Below are positions 1-5,306 of a DNA stretch of 8,139 bases, one piece after another. Made by a program: the position numbers and the translations under genes. The first letter of the stretch is position 1, and every line of letters starts with the position of its first letter. The stretch covers positions 1-8,139 of the forward strand of contig JABZJR010000031.1 in assembly GCA_015257705.1 (NCBI GenBank), read 5' to 3'. This DNA is from Nanosynbacter sp. Lineage in GTDB: Bacteria; Patescibacteriota; Saccharimonadia; Saccharimonadales; Saccharimonadaceae. The notes beneath the pieces are model-generated. The model saw nothing but the letters and a program-made list of their open reading frames with translations, was not told where the DNA came from and made no database searches.

Positions 1-747
1 GTTGAAAAGGCGCTTCTTTACTATAAAAATAACCTTGAAAGCACGTTGGTTTTGCTTGATGTGATGCAAGAATTTGACGTGAAGAAATTGGTGTTTTCTA
101 GTTCGGCAACAGTTTATGGCGATCCAGCTAAATTACCAGTTACCGAAGATATGCCGTTGTCTGCCACAAATCCATATGGCCAAACAAAGTTGATGATTGA
201 GCAAATGCTCCGCGATATTTCTGCGACAAATCAAAATTGGCAATTTACGTCTCTTCGCTATTTTAATCCAGTTGGCGCGCATCCGAGCGGTCGCATCGGG
301 GAAAATCCCTCAGGAATCCCGAACAATCTTCTGCCGTTTGTGTCGCAAGTTGCTGTTGGTAAGCGAGAGCATTTGAGCGTTTTTGGTGACGATTATGACA
401 CTCCAGATGGAACTGGCGTGCGTGATTATATTCACGTGGTTGATTTGGCAAAGGCTCACGTGGCAGCTCTGGAGAATTTAGGCCGACCGAACGAATATAA
501 AGTCTATAATATCGGCACCGGTCGCGGTACTTCGGTTTTGGAATTAGTGAAGGCGTTTGAAAAGGCGTCTGGTCGTGATGTTCCATATCAAGTTACGCCA
601 CGTCGAGCAGGTGATATTGCGACGTGCTATGCAGACCCGAGCTTGGCGGAGAGAGAGCTAGGTTGGCGAGCAGAATTGACAATTGAAGATGCTTGCCGCG
701 ACGCTTGGAATTGGCAGAGCAATAATCCAAATGGCTACAATGGCTAA
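1..747 (+). CDS. galE: UDP-glucose/UDP-GlcNAc 4-epimerase, 5'-truncated by window edge
   Basis: This enzyme interconverts UDP-glucose and UDP-galactose (and often the N-acetyl forms) with bound NAD, in the cytoplasm, feeding galactose use and surface glycan synthesis. The reading frame is open from base 1, so the TTG at 46 is internal and not a start. The visible 248 residues lack about 90 N-terminal residues, which would include the GxxGxxG NAD-binding turn, compared with the usual ~335. Visible family marks are FSSSATVYG (fragment residues 32-40), the catalytic YGQTK pair Tyr59/Lys63, RYFNPVGAHPSG, GVRDYIH and the C-terminal RRAGD block. The residue matching E. coli Tyr299 is Cys (codon 625-627), as in human GALE Cys307, so N-acetylated substrates are predicted to be accepted. 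The TAA stop overlaps the end of the convergent minus-strand gene by 4 bp. Family assignment is firm; the dual specificity is inferred. Confidence 0.96.
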   Translation, partial: VEKALLYYKNNLESTLVLLDVMQEFDVKKLVFSSSATVYGDPAKLPVTEDMPLSATNPYGQTKLMIEQMLRDISATNQNWQFTSLRYFNPVGAHPSGRIGENPSGIPNNLLPFVSQVAVGKREHLSVFGDDYDTPDGTGVRDYIHVVDLAKAHVAALENLGRPNEYKVYNIGTGRGTSVLELVKAFEKASGRDVPYQVTPRRAGDIATCYADPSLAERELGWRAELTIEDACRDAWNWQSNNPNGYNG

Positions 748-2312
748 TTGCCAGATTTGGTGAAAATCTTATTTTCGTAATAAGCGGAACGTTTGGAAAG
801 TTCTGAATTTAAGTTTTCAATTCCGCCGTATTGTTCGACCAAGGTTTTCTTTCCAGAAAATAAATTTGTGCCCAAACCTAATCGGTCGCCGTCAATTTTA
901 ACTCCCAGCGCTGCCAAAGTTGACGGATACATATCGAATGTCGTGAATTGACGGTTCTTTGAGTGACTAGTTGAAGTGGCTGGATTTATAAACGTGTTGT
1001 AAATGGTTCGCTGATAGTTAGTTCCGCCAATTTTTTCGTCGTAGTATGAAGTCTGCATTCCTAAATGGTCGCCAGAAATGATAATTGTGGTGTTTTCATA
1101 AAATGGCTGAGATTTAACCCAATTGACGAATGCGGCGACTTGTTTTGAAGAACAAGCGTGAACATTGTCATATTGATTACTGAAGGTTTTAGCGCAGGTT
1201 TCGTCCAAATAGCCGTCGGTAAAATGCGTGTCGGCGGTTAATAATTGCAAGTTAAATGGCTTGTCTGACGCCGCCAGGCGCGAGGCTTCTTCGCGGGCAA
1301 ATTGGAATAACTTTTTGTCTTCATAACCCCACCAAACTTTGTAATCTTCGGAGATTTTTCCGTGTTTTTTGGCATAATTGTAATCCTCAATATTGAAGTT
1401 ACCATGCTGAGTTAATAATTTATCGCGTCCGCCAAAACTTGCTTCAGAGCCCATAATAAATGTTTGATTATAACCTTGTTTTTCTAAAATCTCACCAAGA
1501 CTATAAGCGCCTGGCAAAAACCTCTTAAATTCGCCAAGTGCATTATGATCGCGTCCGCCGACCAAGTTTTCCTTCAGTGGAACGCCAGCAGATTGCGCGG
1601 CCATTCCCGCTACAGTCCAGCCGGTGTTTGTTGCGGGCAAAGCACCGCCGACACCGGATGCTTTGTTTGAGAATGAGGTATTTTTTAACGCCAATTCTTC
1701 CAGCTCTGGAATAATGGAGGTTTCGGAGCTGCCGCCATTAGCCTTTGATGCCAAAGTGTTTTCCATTGACTCTAAATAGATGTATATTAAGTTGCGTTTT
1801 TTCTCTGGAAAAGTCAATTTGGCGGTTTTTGGATTAACATAATTTTCTTCGTATAATTTGGTCGATTGGGTTAGGGCATAAATATAGTTAGGGATGCCAA
1901 AACTTTGAATGAGAAGGACAATTGCAATTAAAAACATACTCAGCGAGTAAATTGCTTGATTTCGTAATCTCAAAAACGGCAAAGTGAGTTTTCGTGATGA
2001 TTTGATTTTTTTCAAACAGAAGGCGATTATGCGATTTATGAAAGAGATCGATTTGTCGAACATTGGGATTAATAAAGCGCCGAATAATAAGAAAACTAGC
2101 GGAAGATTTTGCAGGACGGCCGACCATAAATTGTCAGATTTGCCACCAGCTAATCCGTTGACGAAATAAAAAATTATCTCGTCGATTTGCGAATCTTTAA
2201 AGACGATATATTTATAGCGCGCCGCAATTAAGCAAAACGCCGCCAAAAAAAGCAAGATGATTGATATTGATTTAATCCAGAAACGTTTGGTAAATTTAAT
2301 TTTTCTCACCAT
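744..2312 (-). CDS. Membrane-anchored phosphoglycerol transferase, OpgB/LtaS-like (sulfatase/alkaline phosphatase superfamily)
   Basis: Likely transfers phosphoglycerol from a phosphatidylglycerol-type lipid to an extracytoplasmic glycan or polymer. Of 522 residues, the N-terminal ~145 hold about four hydrophobic helices (near 14-31, 43-55, 68-84 and 121-140). The rest is an extracytoplasmic catalytic domain. Recognised motifs are IYLES with metal ligand Glu181, GWTVAGMAAQSAGVPL with the probable nucleophile Thr233, TADTHF (Asp361, His363), and SGDHLG (Asp415, His416). Two cysteines, Cys373 and Cys387, sit where E. coli OpgB also has a pair. Spacing and wording resemble OpgB (glucan phosphoglycerol transferase) more than staphylococcal LtaS. 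An organism without an outer membrane would use it on another acceptor, such as a teichoic acid or glycolipid, which I cannot determine. The ATG at 2312 follows a -10 box by 3 nt, so translation may be leaderless and could instead begin at the adjacent GTG (2309). The stop overlaps galE convergently. Family is confident; substrate is not. Confidence 0.88.
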   Translation of the reverse strand: MVRKIKFTKRFWIKSISIILLFLAAFCLIAARYKYIVFKDSQIDEIIFYFVNGLAGGKSDNLWSAVLQNLPLVFLLFGALLIPMFDKSISFINRIIAFCLKKIKSSRKLTLPFLRLRNQAIYSLSMFLIAIVLLIQSFGIPNYIYALTQSTKLYEENYVNPKTAKLTFPEKKRNLIYIYLESMENTLASKANGGSSETSIIPELEELALKNTSFSNKASGVGGALPATNTGWTVAGMAAQSAGVPLKENLVGGRDHNALGEFKRFLPGAYSLGEILEKQGYNQTFIMGSEASFGGRDKLLTQHGNFNIEDYNYAKKHGKISEDYKVWWGYEDKKLFQFAREEASRLAASDKPFNLQLLTADTHFTDGYLDETCAKTFSNQYDNVHACSSKQVAAFVNWVKSQPFYENTTIIISGDHLGMQTSYYDEKIGGTNYQRTIYNTFINPATSTSHSKNRQFTTFDMYPSTLAALGVKIDGDRLGLGTNLFSGKKTLVEQYGGIENLNSELSKRSAYYENKIFTKSGN

Positions 2313-2315
2313 TCT

Positions 2316-2324
2316 ATTATATCA
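2316..2324 (-). promoter_or_regulatory. Extended -10 promoter for the phosphoglycerol transferase
   Basis: On the minus strand the bases read TGATATAAT, a perfect extended -10 (TGnTATAAT). No good -35 lies 16-18 bp upstream, which an extended -10 can tolerate. The hexamer ends 3 nt before the ATG. A transcription start at the usual ~7 nt after the hexamer would fall at 2309, the second codon (GTG), giving a leaderless or nearly leaderless message. No Shine-Dalgarno sequence precedes the gene. Confidence 0.65.
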
Positions 2325-2349
2325 CTTACGTTTTTTGCGGATGAAGGGG

Positions 2350-2355
2350 TATAAT
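2350..2355 (+). promoter_or_regulatory. -10 box for the amino acid ABC importer operon, apparent leaderless start
   Basis: A perfect TATAAT lies 6 nt upstream of the ATG at 2362, so a start 7 nt after the box would coincide with the A of the start codon. The -35 region is weak (TTACGT at 2326-2331 with an 18-bp spacer shares little with consensus). An alternative is that transcription begins further upstream and AAGGGG (2344-2349) acts as a distant Shine-Dalgarno with a 12-nt spacer, which is longer than usual. The box is only 28 bp from the opposing -10. Confidence 0.6.
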
Positions 2356-2361
2356 AAAAGC

Positions 2362-3153
2362 ATGAGCAAGAATAAGACGCGCACATTCGGAATTAGTTGG
2401 TGGATTGGGCTGGTTTTATTTGCGGGGATGATTTGTTTGATGTTGGGCGATATTTTACATCGAGATGGTGTAATTGGCTCAAAAACTGATGTTCTGGTGA
2501 TGGGCACAAATGCTGGATTTAAGCCGTTTGAATATATTGATAATAATCAAGTGGTTGGGTTTGATGTTGATCTGGCGAGGGAGATTGCTAAAAGCTTGGG
2601 TAAAGATTTGAAGGTCGAAGATATGTCGTTTGACGGGTTGCTGCCGGCGTTGGATAGTGGGCAAATTGATATGGTGGCGGCTGGAATGACGGTGACGCCT
2701 GAGCGAGAGAAAAATGCTCTGTTTTCAGATCCGTATTATTCGGCTTCACAGAGAATAATTGTTAAAAAAGGCAGTCCGATTCGTAATAAATATCAATTGC
2801 CAGGGCGAAAAATTGGCGTGCAATTAGGTACCACGGGCGACACTTTGGCGTCTAAGATTGCTGGCGCATCAGTCACACAATTCCAAACCGCGCCGAGTGT
2901 TTTGCAAGAGTTAAGTTCGGGAAAAATTGAAGCGGTCATTCTGGACGACGCTCCCGCAAAGCAGTATTCGGCTGGATTTTCTGACTTAGAAATCTTACCG
3001 GGTGTGCTCAGCGATGAAAGTTATGCGATTGCTATTAAAAAGGATAATAAAGACCTCTTAGAAAAGGTTAATAAAGAAATTGCCAAGATGAAAAAAGATG
3101 GCCGCTATGAAAAGCTGATCCGCAAATATTTTGGTGAGGAGGCTAAATCGTGA
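2362..3153 (+). CDS. Polar amino acid ABC transporter substrate-binding protein
   Basis: Extracytoplasmic receptor that captures an amino acid and delivers it to the permease encoded next. Length is 263 residues, normal for the GlnH/HisJ/ArtJ (SBP family 3) group. An N-terminal hydrophobic helix (about residues 13-28) is followed by the two-lobed binding domain. Ligand-site motifs are TNAGFKPFEY (49-58), AAGMTVTPER (106-115) with the carboxylate-binding Arg115, GVQLGTTGD (152-160) and LDDAPA (194-199) with Asp196 for the alpha-amino group. There is no lipobox: Cys25 sits in GMIC, which does not fit, and no clear signal peptidase I site is seen, so the protein is probably anchored by an uncleaved helix. 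Asn50 replaces the Asp common in GlnH and HisJ, so the substrate cannot be named. The ATG at 2362 is chosen because TATAAT lies just before it; in-frame ATGs at 2257 and 2341 lie upstream of that promoter. The stop overlaps the permease start. Confidence 0.92.
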   Translation: MSKNKTRTFGISWWIGLVLFAGMICLMLGDILHRDGVIGSKTDVLVMGTNAGFKPFEYIDNNQVVGFDVDLAREIAKSLGKDLKVEDMSFDGLLPALDSGQIDMVAAGMTVTPEREKNALFSDPYYSASQRIIVKKGSPIRNKYQLPGRKIGVQLGTTGDTLASKIAGASVTQFQTAPSVLQELSSGKIEAVILDDAPAKQYSAGFSDLEILPGVLSDESYAIAIKKDNKDLLEKVNKEIAKMKKDGRYEKLIRKYFGEEAKS

Positions 3154-3860
3154 ATTTTTGGGAAGTGATTTTTGGCGGCGGTCGATGGCTATTTTTGTGG
3201 CATGGATTAGAGGTGACGTTGGTTTTGACTGTGTTGTCGCTGATTTTAGGGTCGGCAATTGGTGTGCTTGTCGCCCTGATGCGAACGTCGAATTTACGAC
3301 CATTTGGCAGGATGAAAACGAGCAGATTCGCGAACTTTAATCCGCTGGCTAGTTTGGGAAAAATTTATGTCGATATCATTCGCGGCACGCCACTTTTGGT
3401 CCAGCTATTGATTATGTATTACGTCGTTTTTGGGTCGTATCAATTTATGCCGAAGATTTTTGTGGCGGCGGTGGCGTTCGGGATAAATAGCGGCGCGTAC
3501 ATTGCTGAGATTATTCGTGGCGGAATTCAGAGTATTGACAAGGGTCAAATGGAAGCGGCTAGGTCTTTGGGTCTGAGCAATTGGCAAGCAATGCGGCTGG
3601 TTATTTTGCCGCAAGCAATGAGAAATTCGTTGCCAGCGTTGATTAGTGAATTTATCGCGCTGTTAAAGGAAACTTCGGTTGTTGGTTGGATTGGTCTGAA
3701 TGATATTATGCGAGGCGCGGACAATATTCGTTTTCAAACGGCGACAGCTTTTCAATCGCTATTTGCCGCTGCGGCGATGTACTTAATTTTGACGGCGATT
3801 TTTACGCGAGTAATGGCGCGAGTAGAAAGGAAATTGAAACATGACGATGATCAGCGTTAA
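3150..3860 (+). CDS. Polar amino acid ABC transporter permease (HisM/GlnP family)
   Basis: Integral membrane subunit forming the translocation path of the importer, probably as a homodimer because only one permease gene is present. It has 236 residues with about five hydrophobic helices. The family signature is clear: [13 protein letters not shown] (75-87) and the cytoplasmic EAA loop, Glu135-Ala-Ala with Gly141 and LPQA at 153-156, which docks on the ATPase. The start is GTG at 3150, supported by GAGGAGG at 3136-3142 with a 7-nt spacer. GTGA overlaps the preceding TGA stop by 4 bp, indicating translational coupling. A charged stretch after the first helix (about residues 45-65) is somewhat long but within the range of the family. 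Its 3' end overlaps the ATPase gene by 20 bp. Confidence 0.95.
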   Translation: MNFWEVIFGGGRWLFLWHGLEVTLVLTVLSLILGSAIGVLVALMRTSNLRPFGRMKTSRFANFNPLASLGKIYVDIIRGTPLLVQLLIMYYVVFGSYQFMPKIFVAAVAFGINSGAYIAEIIRGGIQSIDKGQMEAARSLGLSNWQAMRLVILPQAMRNSLPALISEFIALLKETSVVGWIGLNDIMRGADNIRFQTATAFQSLFAAAAMYLILTAIFTRVMARVERKLKHDDDQR

Positions 3861-4563
3861 AAACTTGAAAAAAACGTTCGGTACAAATCGAGTTCTTCGC
3901 GATATTGACGTGGAAATTGAAGAGGGCGAGATTGTCGTGGTGGTTGGCTCGTCTGGTTCTGGCAAGTCGACATTCTTGCGTTGTCTAAACTTGCTAGAGG
4001 AGCCAACTTCGGGCGAGATTGTTGTTGATGGAGTTAAAATTACCGATCCTCACGTGAACTTGAACGCGTTGCGTCAGAATATTGGCATGGTTTTTCAGCA
4101 ATTTAATCTGTTTCCGAATTTGAGTGTGATTGAAAATGTTAAATTAGCTCCGAAAAAACTGCGTAAATTTTCAGATCAAAAAGCGACAAAATTGGCGCGA
4201 AGTTTATTGGACGATGTTGGGCTATTGGATAAAGCGGACGCTTCGCCGAATAGTTTGTCTGGCGGTCAAAAACAGCGAGTGGCAATTGCGCGGGCGCTAG
4301 CGATGGAACCGAAAATTATGCTTTTTGATGAGCCGACTTCAGCGTTAGACCCAGAGATGATTGGCGAAGTTTTGGACGTGATTAGGAAAGTTGCCAAAAA
4401 GGGAATGACGATGGTAATTGTTACGCATGAGATGAAATTTGCCCGTGAAGTTGGGACTAGGATGATTTTCTTAGACAAGGGCGAGATTATCGAAAATGGG
4501 ACGCCTGAACAAGTTATGGATCACCCGAAGACTGAACGTGCCAAAAAATTCTTCGCTAAATAG
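3841..4563 (+). CDS. Polar amino acid ABC transporter ATP-binding protein (GlnQ/HisP family)
   Basis: Cytoplasmic ATPase that powers the importer; two copies would bind the permease EAA loops. The 240-residue length is typical. All motifs are intact: Walker [10 protein letters not shown] (36-44), Q-loop FQQFNLF (85-91), signature LSGGQKQR (139-146), Walker B IMLFDE (159-164) with catalytic Glu164, D-loop SALD (167-170), and switch His196. A-loop stacking is probably by Phe13. The ATG at 3841 is preferred over the ATG at 3847 because AAAGGA at 3826-3831 lies 9 nt upstream of it. The 20-bp overlap with the permease completes a tightly coupled three-gene unit. The gene ends facing the Nudix gene, with 14 bp between the stops. 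Confidence 0.96.
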   Translation: MTMISVKNLKKTFGTNRVLRDIDVEIEEGEIVVVVGSSGSGKSTFLRCLNLLEEPTSGEIVVDGVKITDPHVNLNALRQNIGMVFQQFNLFPNLSVIENVKLAPKKLRKFSDQKATKLARSLLDDVGLLDKADASPNSLSGGQKQRVAIARALAMEPKIMLFDEPTSALDPEMIGEVLDVIRKVAKKGMTMVIVTHEMKFAREVGTRMIFLDKGEIIENGTPEQVMDHPKTERAKKFFAK

Positions 4564-4599
4564 TCTAAGCAGCCCAGCTATAATTCGCTTAGAACTGGG
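4564..4599. repeat. Interlocked inverted repeats at convergent gene ends
   Basis: TCTAAGC (4564-4570) is an exact inverted repeat of GCTTAGA (4587-4593). CCCAG (4573-4577), inside that loop, is the inverted repeat of CTGGG (4595-4599), outside it. The pairings cross, as in an H-type pseudoknot, so they could form together or alternately. The element starts directly after the ATPase stop and covers the last codons of the Nudix gene. No T-run follows, so it is not a standard intrinsic terminator. It may be an mRNA 3'-end structure or chance. Confidence 0.35.
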
Positions 4600-5045
4600 A
4601 CTTCTGCCAATTTGTTAACCAGCTGGTCCAGGTCAACCTCTGTCAGATAACTCGGTAAAATTTGCGTCGTTTTCGGATCAACAAAGCCGCACTTGGCTAC
4701 TTCCTCGACGCCGTGCGATGTTTGCTCCAGGTCAATATGCTGGTAATCTTGCCAGTTGGTGATGAGGAAGAAAAATTCCAATTGCTCGTTCGGGCCATGC
4801 GCTGATTGCTCGCCTGATTCGGCGAATTGCTGGATAAATAACAGCTTACCAATTTCTGGTTTGACGCCAGTTTCTTCAATCATTTCTCGACGCAAGCCGT
4901 CTAGCAAGCTTTCGCCCATTTCCAAACCGCCGCCCGGCGTACACCAAAAGTTTCGGCCTTTGCCGTTATTTGCGGTTAATTTCTGGCAGAAAATTTCGCC
5001 GTTTTCATTGATAATAATTCCGCGTACGTTTACTCTTCGTCGCAT
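4578..5045 (-). CDS. Nudix hydrolase
   Basis: Hydrolyses a nucleoside diphosphate linked to another group; the physiological substrate cannot be told from sequence. It has 155 residues, typical of a single-domain Nudix protein. The Nudix box is complete at residues 39-61: Gly39, Glu45, Arg53-Glu54-Met55, Glu57-Glu58 and Gly60-Val61, with the Mg-binding glutamates present. It is preceded by NFWCTPGGG, which resembles MutT/ADP-ribose-type members. The C-terminal ~60 residues are unremarkable. The ATG at 5045 is chosen because a strong Shine-Dalgarno sequence, AAAGGAGG, lies 4 nt upstream. A TTG further upstream (5081) would add 12 residues, but its coding would run through that ribosome site and it has none of its own. 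The gene lies 65 bp downstream of tRNA-Pro on the same strand with no clear terminator between, so it may share the tRNA promoter. It converges with the ABC importer operon. Confidence 0.93.
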   Translation of the reverse strand: MRRRVNVRGIIINENGEIFCQKLTANNGKGRNFWCTPGGGLEMGESLLDGLRREMIEETGVKPEIGKLLFIQQFAESGEQSAHGPNEQLEFFFLITNWQDYQHIDLEQTSHGVEEVAKCGFVDPKTTQILPSYLTEVDLDQLVNKLAEVPVLSEL

Positions 5046-5049
5046 AAAA

Positions 5050-5057
5050 CCTCCTTT
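5050..5057 (-). promoter_or_regulatory. Ribosome binding site deciding the Nudix start
   Basis: AAAGGAGG on the minus strand, 4 nt before the ATG at 5045. It is an extended match to the anti-Shine-Dalgarno sequence and fixes the start there rather than at the in-frame TTG at 5081. Confidence 0.8.
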
Positions 5058-5110
5058 GATTGCTAATAGCCAGAGGTTCAATTAAGCCGAACGTACGCCC
5101 AATAATTTCA

Positions 5111-5187
5111 TGGTCGGGGTGACTGGATTTGAACCAGCGACCTCACCGTCCCGAACGGTGCGCGCTACCGAGCTGCGCCACACCCCG
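5111..5187 (-). tRNA. tRNA-Pro (anticodon CGG)
   Basis: The 77-nt cloverleaf is complete, with the CCA tail encoded. The acceptor stem CGGGGTG pairs perfectly with CACCCCG. The D arm is GCGC-AGCTCGGTA-GCGC. The anticodon stem CACCG/CGGTG encloses the loop TTCGGGA, giving anticodon CGG (plus-strand 5151-5153). The T arm is GCTGG-TTCAAAT-CCAGT with one terminal G-U pair. The discriminator base is A. It reads CCG proline codons, which the neighbouring genes use freely. It has its own upstream promoter and lies just upstream of the Nudix gene. Confidence 0.97.
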
Positions 5188-5199
5188 ACGCTAAAAAAC

Positions 5200-5228
5200 A
5201 GTATAAAACTAACGGATATTTTTGTCCA
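5200..5228 (-). promoter_or_regulatory. Sigma-70-type promoter for tRNA-Pro
   Basis: On the minus strand, TGGACA (5223-5228) and TATACT (5200-5205) are separated by exactly 17 bp. A start about 7 nt after the -10 (near 5193) would give a 5' leader of about 6 nt before the mature tRNA, to be removed by RNase P. Confidence 0.75.
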
Positions 5229-5265
5229 ATTGTAATTATTAAAATGGAATCGACTAGTTCTAAAA

Positions 5266-5274
5266 TGATATAAT
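5266..5274 (+). promoter_or_regulatory. Extended -10 promoter for the ABC exporter operon
   Basis: TGATATAAT is a perfect extended -10 element, with no convincing -35 at 16-18 bp. The predicted start near 5281 gives a leader of about 26 nt carrying AAAGGA (5295-5300), 6 nt before the ATG at 5307. The promoter lies back to back with that of tRNA-Pro in a 119-bp spacer (5188-5306). I see no riboswitch, operator palindrome or adjacent regulator gene. Confidence 0.7.
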
Positions 5275-5306
5275 ATAAGGTGGACTTAGAGCGTAAAGGA
5301 CTATAA

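Noticed and set aside
762..784. GAAAAT-CTT-ATTTTC and CTTATT-TTCGT-AATAAG hairpins as a terminator for galE.
   Set aside because: Stems are AT-rich and only 6 bp, overlap each other and have no T-run, and lie in the coding end of the opposing gene.
2257..2361. Upstream in-frame extension of the substrate-binding protein from ATG 2257 or ATG 2341.
   Set aside because: Both starts lie upstream of the TATAAT box at 2350-2355, have no Shine-Dalgarno, and the first lies inside the opposing phosphoglycerol transferase gene. The hydrophobic helix is correctly N-terminal from 2362.
5046..5081. Longer Nudix protein starting at TTG 5081.
   Set aside because: The extra 12 codons run through the strong AAAGGAGG ribosome site that serves ATG 5045, and no ribosome site precedes the TTG.
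5188..5306. Riboswitch, small RNA or operator in the largest intergenic gap.
   Set aside because: Apart from the two promoters and the exporter ribosome site I see only short, weak inverted repeats, such as GGA/TCC flanking an AT tract.
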